This document shows positions 1-9,069 of a DNA stretch of 38,239 nucleotides, one piece after another. A program made the translations under genes and the position numbers. Every line of letters starts with the position of its first letter. Positions within the stretch are counted from its first letter, which is position 1. Below the pieces are notes generated by a model that did not search any database, was not told where the DNA came from, and worked only from the letters and a program-made list of their open reading frames with translations. The stretch comes from Lachnospiraceae bacterium (GTDB lineage Bacteria > Bacillota > Clostridia > Lachnospirales > Lachnospiraceae), in the NCBI GenBank assembly GCA_024690825.1, contig JAILOK010000004.1:1-38239 (forward strand), read 5' to 3'.

Positions 1-1
1 T

Positions 2-1030
2 GAGGAAAGCAAAAAGCTCCTTGATATCATGCTTGAGCTTAAGAAGCAGGGAATAACCTGTATCATCATTTCCCACAAGCTCAACGAGATAGAATACGTT
101 TCCGATTCCGTAACTATCATCAGAGACGGAAAGACCATAGAAACCCTTGTAAAGGGAGTGGATGATTATTCTGAAGACAGGGTGATCAAGGCTATGGTCG
201 GACGTGAAATGACCAATCGTTATCCCGTCAGAGAGGGAGTAAACATTGGAGACGTCATCTTTGAGGTCAAAGATTGGAATGTTTACCATCCCGATGATGA
301 GAACCGGCAGATGCTGAAGAATATAAACATAAAGGTACGCGCCGGAGAGGTCGTTGGTCTGGCAGGGCTCATGGGAGCAGGCAGGACCGAGTTGGCAATG
401 AGCCTTTTCGGACACAGCTACGGACAGAAGATAACGGGTACTGTTCTGATAAACGGCAAGGAAGTTCAGTTAAAGACCGTTAAGGATGCGGTCAAAAACA
501 AGCTGGCGTACATATCCGAGGACAGAAAGACCTATGGTCTCAATCTTATCGGTGATATCAAGGAAAATATGACTATTGCCGCAAGGCCGTTCTATTTTTC
601 CAAACACGGAGTGATAAATGAAAATGACGAGATCGTTGAAGCCCAGAAATACAGAGAAAAGATAAATGTCAAATCCAATTCCATCAATCAGGTGGTCGGA
701 TCGCTTTCCGGAGGCAACCAGCAAAAAGTTGTGGTTTCAAAATGGATGATGACTCAGCCGGATGTCCTGATAATGGATGAACCTACCAGAGGAATTGATG
801 TAGGTGCAAAGTATGAGATCTATTGTGTCATAAATGATCTTGCAAAACAGGGAAAGGCAGTGGTGATCATATCCTCGGAAATGCCGGAGATAATAGGAAC
901 CTGTGACAGAGCCTATGTGATCAATGAAGGTGAGATAGCAGGAGAACTGGCAAAGGAAGATATGACCCAGGAAAAGATCATGCAGTGTATCATGGCACAT
1001 CAAAGGAAGGGAGATGGAAATGGAAACTAA
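2..1030 (+). CDS. Monosaccharide ABC transporter ATP-binding protein (5'-truncated)
   Basis: ATPase of a sugar importer of the ribose/xylose/galactose class (MglA/XylG/GguA/MmsA-like), working at the inner face of the membrane. The gene enters from the left edge already in frame: coding sense runs from base 2, well before the first ATG. What remains is the end of the first nucleotide-binding domain (the ISHKLNE switch region) and a complete second domain. The second domain has the degenerate Walker A typical of this family (GLMGAGRTE, Arg in place of Lys), signature LSGGNQQK and Walker B LIMDEPTRGID. The permease gene overlaps its end, which fits an ATPase-permease operon whose binding-protein gene would lie upstream, outside the window. 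The sugar cannot be read from the ATPase; xylose, galactose or arabinose are all possible. Confidence 0.93.
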   Translation, partial: EESKKLLDIMLELKKQGITCIIISHKLNEIEYVSDSVTIIRDGKTIETLVKGVDDYSEDRVIKAMVGREMTNRYPVREGVNIGDVIFEVKDWNVYHPDDENRQMLKNINIKVRAGEVVGLAGLMGAGRTELAMSLFGHSYGQKITGTVLINGKEVQLKTVKDAVKNKLAYISEDRKTYGLNLIGDIKENMTIAARPFYFSKHGVINENDEIVEAQKYREKINVKSNSINQVVGSLSGGNQQKVVVSKWMMTQPDVLIMDEPTRGIDVGAKYEIYCVINDLAKQGKAVVIISSEMPEIIGTCDRAYVINEGEIAGELAKEDMTQEKIMQCIMAHQRKGDGNGN

Positions 1031-2195
1031 TAAAAATAAAACCGTCAAGCTGGACATGAAACAGTATGGAATGTTTTTTGCTCTTATCATAATCTATCTG
1101 GTTTTTGCCGTATTGACCGGAGGAGCAAACATGACTCCCATGAACGTCAACAACCTTATCATGCAGAACGGATATGTGGTAATTCTTGCAATAGGTATGT
1201 TGTTGTGCGTTCTCACCGGTAACATCGACCTCGGAGTCGGTTCTGTAGTTGCTGTGACAGGCGCTTTTGCCGGTATCATAATGATGGATATGAAGATGAA
1301 CATGTGGGTGGCGATCATAGCCGCGATGCTGGTGGGACTGCTGACAGGTGTTTTTGCCGGTTTCTTCATTGCATATCTTGGGATTCCGCCTTTTGTCACA
1401 ACTCTTGCAACGATGCTTATGGGAAGAGGCCTGACATATACGCTGCTTCAGGCTCAGACCAAAGGACCTTTTGATCCTTCATACAACTTCATAGGAGCAG
1501 GTTTCCTGCCGGTAATAAAAATCCCGTTCGGGGACGGAACGCTGGATCTGGTCAGTATATTTGTCGCCATAGCAGCGTCGGTGCTTTTGATCTTTGCCGA
1601 GATTAAAAGTAACGCTACAAAAAAGAAATATAATTTTGCGGTGAATCCCACCTGGCAGATTGCCGTAAAACTGGGAGTGATGCTGTTCATAATATGGTTC
1701 TTCTTTTATAAGCTTGCAAGATATAACGGACTTCCCTTTGTTTTGCTGATCATGGTGATCCTTATTACGATATATGGATTTGTTACAACAAAAACCGTAG
1801 CCGGACGACAGATATATGCGCTCGGAGGAAACAGAAAAGCGGCAAATCTTTCCGGTATCGATACAAATAAGGTGTTCTTCTGGGTGTATGTGAACATGGG
1901 TCTGCTGTCAGGACTTGCAGGTATAGTTCTTTCCGCAAGAAACGGTTCGGCAACACCGAAGGCAGGCGACGGATTTGAGATGGATGCGATCGCGTCCTGC
2001 TACATCGGAGGAGCTGCCGTTGCCGGAGGTTCCGGAAGTATCATGGGAGCAGTCGTCGGAGCTTTCATAATGGGTATACTTAATAACGGTATGTCTCTTT
2101 TCGGATGGTCCACCGATATACAGAAGATCGTAAAAGGAGCCGTACTTCTTGGAGCTGTTACGGTAGATCTTCTGTCAAAACGCAAGAAGGCCTGA
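1020..2195 (+). CDS. Monosaccharide ABC transporter permease
   Basis: Membrane-spanning subunit of the sugar importer encoded with the ATPase just upstream (XylH/GguB/MmsB class). About 391 residues, close to the roughly 390-400 usual for XylH/GguB and longer than RbsC-type permeases. Many hydrophobic segments are visible. The conserved cytoplasmic-loop region reads AGRQIYALGGNRKAANLSGI, followed by GLLSGLAGIVLSARNGSATP. Two ATGs compete, at 1014 and 1020. A Shine-Dalgarno stretch AGGAAGGG at 1004-1011 sits 2 bases from the first and 8 from the second, so I chose 1020. The start overlaps the ATPase gene, implying coupled translation. A strong inverted repeat follows the stop. Confidence 0.93.
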   Translation: METNKNKTVKLDMKQYGMFFALIIIYLVFAVLTGGANMTPMNVNNLIMQNGYVVILAIGMLLCVLTGNIDLGVGSVVAVTGAFAGIIMMDMKMNMWVAIIAAMLVGLLTGVFAGFFIAYLGIPPFVTTLATMLMGRGLTYTLLQAQTKGPFDPSYNFIGAGFLPVIKIPFGDGTLDLVSIFVAIAASVLLIFAEIKSNATKKKYNFAVNPTWQIAVKLGVMLFIIWFFFYKLARYNGLPFVLLIMVILITIYGFVTTKTVAGRQIYALGGNRKAANLSGIDTNKVFFWVYVNMGLLSGLAGIVLSARNGSATPKAGDGFEMDAIASCYIGGAAVAGGSGSIMGAVVGAFIMGILNNGMSLFGWSTDIQKIVKGAVLLGAVTVDLLSKRKKA

Positions 2196-2248
2196 ATATC
2201 CTGTTTCTCTTAACATTCATTGGAGAAAATCATAAATAATTATCATTT

Positions 2249-2281
2249 ACAGGCGCAGTGGTGGCATATCACTGCGCCTGT
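2249..2281 (+). terminator. Perfect 12-bp inverted repeat after the sugar transporter operon
   Basis: Left arm 2249-2260 (ACAGGCGCAGTG), 9-base loop, right arm 2270-2281. The stem is perfect and GC-rich and lies 53 bases after the permease stop. No run of T follows on the plus strand, so it is not a canonical intrinsic terminator. It could mark the transporter transcript's 3' end or lie in the uvrC leader. Confidence 0.5.
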
Positions 2282-2329
2282 GACATAAGCCGGGAATGAT
2301 CAGGATTTATCATATCAAAAAACAATAAT

Positions 2330-4168
2330 ATGGAATTTATCATAGAAGAAGAACTGAAAAAACTTCCGCACAGCCCGGGTGTATACCTGATGCATGATGA
2401 GGATGATGTGATCATATACATAGGTAAGGCTGTCGATCTCTTTAACCGGGTTCATTCATATTTCAGAAAGACCGGCAAAACACAGAAGATCCTTAAGATG
2501 GTTTCAAACATTTCCTGGTTTGAATTTATACTCACGGACTCGGAAATGGAGGCCCTGGTACTGGAATGCAATCTCATAAAGGAGCATCGCCCGAAATACA
2601 ATACGATGCTCAAGGATGACAAAACCTATCCTTATATCAGGGTTACGGTTAATGAGGAATACCCAAGGATACTTGTAACAAGAAGTATGAAAAAAGATAA
2701 ATCCAGATATTTCGGGCCATATACCTCAGCACTTAGTGTTAAAAATACAGTGGAACTCATAAACCGCATATATGGCCTGCGTACCTGCAGCAGAGATCTT
2801 CCGCGTGACAGGGGAAAGGTCAGGGAGTGCTTAAATTATCACATAAAGAAGTGCATGGGTCCCTGCCGGCCTGAGTTTGACAATAAGGAAAAATATGAGG
2901 AAGCCGTTAACGGGGCCCTGGATCTTCTGAACGGAAATTTTGAACGGGTACTGAAACTTCTGAAAGAGAGAATGCAGAAGGCCTCCGATGAGATGAGGTT
3001 TGAGGATGCAGCTGTTGAAAGAGATCTCATAGAATCAGTAAAGGAAGTATCACAAAAGCAGAAGATCACAGCAGGTGATATGCAGGACAGGGATGTGATC
3101 GCTCTTTACAGGGATGAGGAAGATGCTGTCGTGCAGATCTTTTTCGTGAGAAACGGGAAACTTATCGGACGGGATCATTTTATGATGACACATGTTCAAA
3201 ATAAAAAAGATGCCGGGATCTTAAATGAATTTGTAAAACAGTATTACTCGGGAACACCCTTTGTTCCCAAGGAGATAATGATCGAGGAAGAGATAGATGA
3301 AAAGGATCTGATAGCAAGATATCTGGCTGAAAAAAAGGGTTCAAAAGTAAATATCATCATACCCATAAAGGGAAGCAAGGAAAAACTGATCCTGCTTGCA
3401 AAAAAGAATGCGCAGATGATCCTTGAAAACAACAGGGAAAGGATCAGAAAAGAAGAAGGACGGACCCTGGGTGCAGCAAAAGAAATGGCGCAGATCCTTG
3501 GACTTGAAAAAGCTGACAGAGTAGAATCATATGATATATCTCATATCAGCGGCTTTGATCCTGTCGGATCCATGGTGGTATTTGAAAAGGGAAAGGCAAA
3601 ACATTCCGATTACAGGAAATTCAGAATAAGATCAGGTTTTGGAAATGACGACTATGCATCCATGCACGAGGTACTGTACAGACGTTTCACCCACAAAGGA
3701 TCGGATGACGAATTTGATGCATTCAACAGGATGCCGGATCTGATATTGATGGACGGCGGAAAGGGACAGGTGAATGCAGCGCTGGATGTTTTAAGCGGGC
3801 TTGGAATAAGCATACCGGTAGCAGGACTTGTGAAAGATGACAGGCACAGAACAAGGGGCATTTATTATAACAACACGGAGTTGCCGGTTGACAGACACAG
3901 TGAAGCTTTCGCCCTGATGACACGTATTCAGGATGAGGTTCACAGATTTGCAATAGAATACCACCGGTCGCTGAGAAAAGTACATCAGATACATTCAGTT
4001 CTTGATGATATCAAGGGTATAGGAAAAGTAAGAAGGAAAGAACTGATGAAACACTTTGGAAGCATAGAGGATATAAAAAAAGCGGATGTGGAGGAACTTG
4101 CAGCTGTAAACGGGATGGATGCGAAGGCTGCACATGCCGTATACATTTACTTTCACGGGGATAAGTGA
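2330..4168 (+). CDS. uvrC: Excinuclease ABC subunit C
   Basis: Nuclease subunit of UvrABC nucleotide excision repair; it makes the 3' and 5' incisions flanking a DNA lesion. 612 residues, the usual length. Domains in order: GIY-YIG nuclease near residues 13-90 (SPGVYLM, then IIYIGKA), Cys cluster with CMGPC near 180, UVR motif near 205-235 for UvrB contact, RNase H-like C-terminal nuclease (ESYDISHISG near 400), and tandem helix-hairpin-helix at the end (IKGIGKVRRKELMKHFG). No good Shine-Dalgarno precedes the ATG, but the N-terminus begins where the family does. It is separated from hprK by a short gap containing a possible promoter. Confidence 0.97.
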   Translation: MEFIIEEELKKLPHSPGVYLMHDEDDVIIYIGKAVDLFNRVHSYFRKTGKTQKILKMVSNISWFEFILTDSEMEALVLECNLIKEHRPKYNTMLKDDKTYPYIRVTVNEEYPRILVTRSMKKDKSRYFGPYTSALSVKNTVELINRIYGLRTCSRDLPRDRGKVRECLNYHIKKCMGPCRPEFDNKEKYEEAVNGALDLLNGNFERVLKLLKERMQKASDEMRFEDAAVERDLIESVKEVSQKQKITAGDMQDRDVIALYRDEEDAVVQIFFVRNGKLIGRDHFMMTHVQNKKDAGILNEFVKQYYSGTPFVPKEIMIEEEIDEKDLIARYLAEKKGSKVNIIIPIKGSKEKLILLAKKNAQMILENNRERIRKEEGRTLGAAKEMAQILGLEKADRVESYDISHISGFDPVGSMVVFEKGKAKHSDYRKFRIRSGFGNDDYASMHEVLYRRFTHKGSDDEFDAFNRMPDLILMDGGKGQVNAALDVLSGLGISIPVAGLVKDDRHRTRGIYYNNTELPVDRHSEAFALMTRIQDEVHRFAIEYHRSLRKVHQIHSVLDDIKGIGKVRRKELMKHFGSIEDIKKADVEELAAVNGMDAKAAHAVYIYFHGDK

Positions 4169-4174
4169 TAAAAT
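4146..4174 (+). promoter_or_regulatory. Possible sigma-A promoter for the hprK operon
   Basis: TTTACT (4146-4151), 17-base spacer, TAAAAT (4169-4174), overlapping the end of uvrC and about 50 bases before the hprK start. The -10 is good and the -35 is weak. Placement ahead of the tight hprK-to-lipid-kinase run makes it plausible. Confidence 0.35.
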
Positions 4175-4226
4175 TTTTAAGTTCCGGTAAACAAAATAAC
4201 TGTTTCCTGTGATCGGAGGGAGACTT

Positions 4227-5165
4227 ATGGCAACAGTTTCGTTAAAAACCATCATTCAAAAGATGAATCTGAAAAATCTGACACCGGAAGTTGATATCAC
4301 GCATGTCAAGATCACAAAACCCGATATCAACCGGCCGGCTATGGCGCTTGCGGGTTTTTTCGATCATTTTGATTCCGCGCGTGTGGAGATAATCGGTTTT
4401 GTGGAGTTTTCCTATATGGAAAAAATGGAAACCCAGACAAAGGAAAGGATATATAATGAATTCTTTTCCTACGATGACATACCATGCGTGATCTATTGCA
4501 GGGATATGGAGCCCGATGATCTTTTCAGGCAGATCGCAGTTTCGCATAATGTTCCGATACTCAACACTTCAAAAGCCACATCGGATTTTATGGCAGAAAT
4601 AATCAGGTGGCTGAATGTGAAACTGGCCCCCTGTATTTCCATACACGGAGTTCTGGTGGATGTATTCGGCGAAGGCGTGCTTATAACAGGTGAATCCGGT
4701 ATAGGAAAAAGTGAGGCGGCGCTCGAGCTTATCAAAAGAGGACACAGACTCATTACGGATGATGTGGTAGAGATCAGAAAAGTTTCAGATGATACTCTTG
4801 TCGGATCAGCCCCGGATATCACAAAGCACTTTATTGAACTCAGAGGCATAGGAATTGTAGATGTGAAAGCACTTTTTGGTGCGTCCTCCGTTGAGGAAAC
4901 ACAGAATATAGATCTTGTCATCCGGCTTGAAGACTGGGACAAAGATAAGGATTATGACAGACTGGGACTGGAGGAGGAGTATACCGAATATCTCGGGAAT
5001 AAAGTCGTATGCCACAGCATTCCCATAAGACCGGGCAGAAATCTTGCAGTCATATGCGAAACAGCAGCGGTTAACCACAGACAGAAGAAGATGGGTTATA
5101 ATGCCGCGCAGGAACTTTACAAGAGAGTTCAGGAAAATATGAACAGGAAGGGAGAAGATGAATGA
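4227..5165 (+). CDS. hprK: HPr kinase/phosphorylase
   Basis: Bifunctional enzyme that phosphorylates Ser46 of HPr and Crh with ATP or PPi and removes it again, the sensor of glycolytic state in Firmicute carbon catabolite repression. About 312 residues. The N-terminal domain is followed by Walker A GESGIGKS at residues 155-162, then LITDDVVEI, and the HprK signature ELRGIGIVDV. An in-frame GTG lies at 4209, but GGAGGG at 4215-4220 positions the ATG at 4227. The stop overlaps the glucokinase start (ATGA-type overlap). An HPr-like gene lies five genes downstream in the same run, so kinase and likely substrate are encoded in one cluster. Confidence 0.97.
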   Translation: MATVSLKTIIQKMNLKNLTPEVDITHVKITKPDINRPAMALAGFFDHFDSARVEIIGFVEFSYMEKMETQTKERIYNEFFSYDDIPCVIYCRDMEPDDLFRQIAVSHNVPILNTSKATSDFMAEIIRWLNVKLAPCISIHGVLVDVFGEGVLITGESGIGKSEAALELIKRGHRLITDDVVEIRKVSDDTLVGSAPDITKHFIELRGIGIVDVKALFGASSVEETQNIDLVIRLEDWDKDKDYDRLGLEEEYTEYLGNKVVCHSIPIRPGRNLAVICETAAVNHRQKKMGYNAAQELYKRVQENMNRKGEDE

Positions 5166-6103
5166 GTAAATATGCTTTCGGAATAGATGTTGGAGGAACA
5201 ACGGTAAAACTGGGACTTCTTTCAACTGACGGAGATATCCTTGACAAGTGGGAGATACCTACAAGAGTCGAAGACGGTGGAAAGAATATACTTCCCGATA
5301 TTGCAGAGTCCGTAAAGAACAAGATAGAGGAAAAAGGGCTGAAAGCCTCCGATATAGCGGGAGCCGGAATAGGACTTCCCGGACCTGTTGATGGAAACGG
5401 AGTGATAAACAAAGCTGTAAACCTGCATTGGGACAAGGTTTTTAATGTGGCTGATGAATTGTCCGGACTCCTTATGGGGATGAAAGTAAAGGCCGGAAAC
5501 GATGCAAATGTAGCTGCTTTGGGAGAAGTCTGGCTTGGAGCCGGTAAAGGTTACGATGAGATGGTAATGGTAACGCTTGGCACGGGAGTCGGCGGCGGAC
5601 TGATCCATGAGGGAAAGATAATCGCAGGAGCAACCGGAGCCGGAGGAGAGATCGGGCATATCGCTATAAAACATGATGAAACAGAAGCCTGTAACTGCGG
5701 TAATAAGGGTTGTCTGGAGCAGTATGCTTCCGCCACAGGGATAGTAAGGCTCTTAAAGGAAGAACTTGAAAAAAGCGATGAAGACAGTATTATGAGGCAT
5801 ACCGAGATATCCGCAAAGGAAATGTGGGAAGCAGTAAAAAAGGGAGATGCGCTTGCAACAAGAGTTGCGGAAAAATTCGGTTTTTATCTCGGAACAGGTC
5901 TTTCAATAATTGCGGGGGTTTTAAATCCTCAGGTGTTTGTTCTTGGCGGAGGCGTGTCAAGATCGGGGGATGTGATCCTTCCTTTTATAGAAAAAAATTT
6001 TAAGGAGCATGTTTTCCATGCATGCAGCGGAGCAAAGATAGTAAGGGCAACGCTTGGAAATGACGCAGGTATCGTTGGCGCGGCAAAGATGGTGATAGAT
6101 TGA
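5162..6103 (+). CDS. glcK: ROK-family glucokinase
   Basis: Cytoplasmic kinase making glucose-6-phosphate from glucose and ATP. 313 residues. It begins with the ATP-binding phosphate loop FGIDVGGTTVKLGL, has the sugar-binding stretch NDANVAALGE, a GTGVGGG motif, and the ROK zinc motif CNCGNKGCLEQYAS (CxCGxxGCxE). The start overlaps the hprK stop by 4 bases, and the murB start overlaps its own stop. Grouping with hprK suggests coupling of free-glucose phosphorylation to catabolite control. Substrate specificity within ROK is inferred from overall similarity and context; another hexose is possible. Confidence 0.93.
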   Translation: MSKYAFGIDVGGTTVKLGLLSTDGDILDKWEIPTRVEDGGKNILPDIAESVKNKIEEKGLKASDIAGAGIGLPGPVDGNGVINKAVNLHWDKVFNVADELSGLLMGMKVKAGNDANVAALGEVWLGAGKGYDEMVMVTLGTGVGGGLIHEGKIIAGATGAGGEIGHIAIKHDETEACNCGNKGCLEQYASATGIVRLLKEELEKSDEDSIMRHTEISAKEMWEAVKKGDALATRVAEKFGFYLGTGLSIIAGVLNPQVFVLGGGVSRSGDVILPFIEKNFKEHVFHACSGAKIVRATLGNDAGIVGAAKMVID

Positions 6104-7008
6104 ACTCATTTTTCTTAAAAACCATAACAGATCTTGTAGGCAGCGATCGTATCCTTATGAACGAGGATATGTCAAAGCATACCACCTTTAAGACGGGCGG
6201 TCCGGCAGATATTTTCGTAAGCCCGCGTACAGAAGAAGCCGCATCGGATCTGGTCTGGTATTTAAATGAAACGGTCCGGGACTATTTTATTATCGGAAAC
6301 GGGAGCAATTTGCTGGTAAGTGATCTGGGTTACCGGGGAGTTGTGATAGATCTGTCGGGTCTGGATGAAATAAAGGTTACGGGGAACATCATCACTGCAC
6401 AGACCGGAGCGGCTCTTTCAAAAGTTTCTCATATCGCGGCAGACGAAGGATTAGCCGGTATGGAGGGTCTTTCCGGAATCCCGGGAAGTGTCGGCGGGGC
6501 TGCCGTGATGAATGCCGGGGCCTATGGTGACGAGATGTCGATGGTCGTAAAAAGCGTAAAGGTGGCAGCGGGAAAGGGAAGCTCGGTCGTTCTGACAAAA
6601 AGAGAACTGAAATACGGCTACAGGACCAGCGTTTTCAGAACACATAAATACCTGATCCTTTCAGTGGAATTTGAGCTTGAAAAGGGAGACAGGGACGAGA
6701 TCAGAGAAAAGATCAGACAGAATACGGAAAGCAGAAGAAAAAAACAGCCGCTTGATAAACCCAGTGCCGGATCAACATTTAAAAGACCGGAGGGATATTT
6801 TGCCGGAAAGCTGATAATGGATGCAGGTCTTTCAGGTTTTACCGTGGGGGGTGCCAGGGTTTCGGAGAAGCACTGTGGTTTCATAATCAATACCGGCAGG
6901 GCCACATCCGCCGATATATATGACCTTATAAATGAAATAAGGGAAAGAGTTTATGCCAGATTTGGCGTAAAACTCGAACCGGAAATCTGCATGTTGGGAG
7001 AATTCTGA
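6100..7008 (+). CDS. murB: UDP-N-acetylenolpyruvoylglucosamine reductase
   Basis: FAD enzyme reducing UDP-GlcNAc-enolpyruvate with NADPH to UDP-MurNAc, the second committed step of peptidoglycan synthesis. 302 residues. FAD-binding segments are visible: HTTFKTGGPAD, IIGNGSNLLVSD, GMEGLSGIPGSVGGAAVMNAG. The catalytic region reads PSAGSTFKRP near residue 225, the Ser being the expected proton donor. It starts with TTG overlapping the glucokinase stop; the next ATG (6157) would cut into conserved sequence. Operon with rapZ and whiA, as often seen in Firmicutes. Confidence 0.96.
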   Translation: MNSFFLKTITDLVGSDRILMNEDMSKHTTFKTGGPADIFVSPRTEEAASDLVWYLNETVRDYFIIGNGSNLLVSDLGYRGVVIDLSGLDEIKVTGNIITAQTGAALSKVSHIAADEGLAGMEGLSGIPGSVGGAAVMNAGAYGDEMSMVVKSVKVAAGKGSSVVLTKRELKYGYRTSVFRTHKYLILSVEFELEKGDRDEIREKIRQNTESRRKKQPLDKPSAGSTFKRPEGYFAGKLIMDAGLSGFTVGGARVSEKHCGFIINTGRATSADIYDLINEIRERVYARFGVKLEPEICMLGEF

Positions 7009-7013
7009 ATATC

Positions 7014-7883
7014 ATGAAGCTTATCATCGTAACCGGAATGAGCGGGGCGGGAAAAAGCACATCATTAAAAATGCTGGAAGATATGGGATATTTTTGTATC
7101 GACAATCTTCCTGTTTTTCTTATAGAAAAATTTGCCGAACTTTTTGCCGGAAGGGATGATGAATTTGGCAAAATGGCCATCGGATTTGATGTCAGAACAG
7201 GATTAAAGGATGTAAAAAATGCCATTGATGCCATAAAAAAGACCAATATCGATCATGAGATCCTCTATCTTGATGCTTCGGATGATGTGCTGATAAAGCG
7301 TTTCAAAGAAACAAGACGGGCACATCCTCTTGTTGGAGACGGAAGAGTTGAAGAGGGTATTGAAAAGGAAAGAAAACTCTTAAAATATCTGAAGGAAAAT
7401 GCGACATATATAATAGATACTTCGCAGCTTCTTACGAGAGAACTGAAGGCTGAGCTTAATGAGATCTTTCTGAATAATAAGAGTTTTGGCAATATTTTCA
7501 TAACGATCCTTTCCTTTGGATATAAATATGGAATACCCCATGATGCGGATCTTGTTTTTGATGTGAGATTTCTGCCAAATCCTTATTATATTGATGAACT
7601 TAAGGCTCATACCGGAAATGACAGAGAAGTCCGGGATTTTCTCATGGGTTTTCCGGAATCGGAGGCATTCTTAAACAAACTGGAAGATATGCTCGATTTT
7701 CTGATCCCGAATTATATCACTGAAGGAAAGAACCAGTTGGTGGTGGCAATAGGCTGTACCGGCGGAAAACACAGAAGCGTAACGCTTGCAAACTGCATTT
7801 ATGAGAGACTGAAACAGAAGGAAGATCTGGGTATAAGGATCGAACACAGAGATATAGAAAAGGACGCAAAAAGAGGAAAATAA
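7014..7883 (+). CDS. rapZ: RNase adapter / nucleotide-binding protein RapZ (YvcJ)
   Basis: P-loop protein of the RapZ/YvcJ family. In E. coli RapZ guides RNase E to the GlmZ RNA and so controls amino-sugar synthesis; in Bacillus YvcJ hydrolyses nucleotides and affects competence, so the role here is less certain. 289 residues, usual length. Walker A GMSGAGKS at residues 8-15, DNLPVFLIEKFAEL, the ETRRAHPL stretch, and C-terminal CTGGKHRSVTLA with the conserved His and Arg. It sits between murB and whiA. In many Firmicutes a yvcK-type gene separates rapZ and whiA; here whiA follows immediately. Confidence 0.95.
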   Translation: MKLIIVTGMSGAGKSTSLKMLEDMGYFCIDNLPVFLIEKFAELFAGRDDEFGKMAIGFDVRTGLKDVKNAIDAIKKTNIDHEILYLDASDDVLIKRFKETRRAHPLVGDGRVEEGIEKERKLLKYLKENATYIIDTSQLLTRELKAELNEIFLNNKSFGNIFITILSFGYKYGIPHDADLVFDVRFLPNPYYIDELKAHTGNDREVRDFLMGFPESEAFLNKLEDMLDFLIPNYITEGKNQLVVAIGCTGGKHRSVTLANCIYERLKQKEDLGIRIEHRDIEKDAKRGK

Positions 7884-8792
7884 ATGTCTTTTTCACAGGA
7901 TATAAAGGAACAGATAGCCCGACACTTGCCGCAAAAAAGAAAGGATCGCATTTCTTTTCTTGCGGCAATGTTCATGCAGTGCGGACACAGAAAAGAGATC
8001 TCTGAAAACTGTCCGGCTGTTTATTTTGTAACGGAGAGAGAGGATGTCGCAAGAATATGCTTTACTTTGCTTAAGAAAACATATAATATAAACATTGGCT
8101 GTTCCGTAAAATACGCTCACACAGAGGTTTTCAGGCTAAAGATCAAAGGAGCGGAATCTTTGGATATATGCCGTGATCTGTGCGTTGAAAGAGATCTGGC
8201 AGGACTTGATCTTGATGATGCCGAAAGCCGCAGAGCCTTCATTTCGGGGGCTTTTTTGTGTTCGGGATCCTGCAATGATCCTCAAAAGTCCTATCACCTT
8301 GAAATAGTGTGTGATACTGATGAAAAAGCTGATTTTTTGAAGGAACAGATGGAAAGGTTTGATATAAAGGCAAAAACAGTCTGCCGAAAGAACCATCGGG
8401 TCATATATCTGAAAAACGGGTCGCAGATCGTCGATATGCTGGCATTGATGGATGCCCATGTCAGTCTCATGGTAATGGAGAATTCCAGGATCCTCAAGGA
8501 TATGAGAAATTCGGTAAACCGCAGAGTGAACTGTGAGACGGCCAATATATCAAAAACGGTTTCGGCGGCTGTTAAACAGATAGAGGATATCAGATTCCTC
8601 GAAGAAACAGGCAGACTAAGCGAGCTGAATGCCGGACTTAAGGATATGGCCCGTATAAGACTTGAAAACCCGGAACTTCCTCTTCAGGAACTAGGGAAGT
8701 TTTTTGATCCGCCGATAGGAAAATCCGGGGTAAATCACAGACTCAGGAGTTTATGTGAAGAAGCGGCAAAATACCGTAAGGTAAAAGCCTGA
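7884..8792 (+). CDS. whiA: Sporulation/cell-division regulator WhiA
   Basis: DNA-binding protein needed for sporulation septation in Streptomyces and influencing division and chromosome segregation in Bacillus. 302 residues. The N-terminal two-thirds is a degenerate LAGLIDADG homing-endonuclease-like fold (AFISGAFLCSGSCNDP), and the C-terminal part is a helix-turn-helix domain near residues 220-300 (KSGVNHRLRSL). The ATG directly follows the rapZ stop, with AGAGGAAAA upstream. It is followed within 20 bases by the HPr-like gene, the same order as whiA-crh in Bacillus. Confidence 0.95.
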   Translation: MSFSQDIKEQIARHLPQKRKDRISFLAAMFMQCGHRKEISENCPAVYFVTEREDVARICFTLLKKTYNINIGCSVKYAHTEVFRLKIKGAESLDICRDLCVERDLAGLDLDDAESRRAFISGAFLCSGSCNDPQKSYHLEIVCDTDEKADFLKEQMERFDIKAKTVCRKNHRVIYLKNGSQIVDMLALMDAHVSLMVMENSRILKDMRNSVNRRVNCETANISKTVSAAVKQIEDIRFLEETGRLSELNAGLKDMARIRLENPELPLQELGKFFDPPIGKSGVNHRLRSLCEEAAKYRKVKA

Positions 8793-8811
8793 TTATATGA
8801 GGAGAATTATT

Positions 8812-9069
8812 ATGAAAAAGAAAGAGATCACCGTAAATGTGAAAGGCGGCGATGATGCCAGACCCATCGCTCTTTTGGTCCAGACTGCAAACAGGTATGA
8901 CTCAACTGTTTACATTGACTGGAACCAAAAGCATGTAAATGCAAAGAGTATCATGGGAATGATGTCCCTGGCACTGAAAAACGGAGAAGAAGTTACAGTG
9001 GTAACCGAAGGCGGCGATGAAGAAGAAGCATTAAAGGGAGTAGGAGAATATCTCACAAGTGCGACATAA
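8812..9069 (+). CDS. HPr-like protein lacking His15 (Crh-type regulator)
   Basis: 85-residue HPr-fold protein. HPr normally carries phosphate on His15 for the PTS and is phosphorylated on Ser46 by HprK for CcpA co-repression. Here the active-site segment reads GGDDARPIALLVQ, with Asp at position 15 (codon 8854-8856), so it cannot accept phosphate from Enzyme I through His15. The Ser46 segment AKSIMGMMSLAL is intact (codon 8947-8949). This is the logic of Bacillus Crh, which has Gln15 and Ser46, and the gene likewise follows whiA. I infer a regulatory HprK target and CcpA partner, not a PTS carrier. An in-frame ATG at 8797 exists, but AGGAG at 8800-8804 points to 8812. The fold and residues are certain; the function is inferred. 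Confidence 0.9.
   Translation: MKKKEITVNVKGGDDARPIALLVQTANRYDSTVYIDWNQKHVNAKSIMGMMSLALKNGEEVTVVTEGGDEEEALKGVGEYLTSAT

Noticed and set aside
2210-2238. Possible promoter TTAACA-17-TAAATA before uvrC
   Set aside because: The -10 matches poorly and the hairpin would be in the leader; too weak to call.
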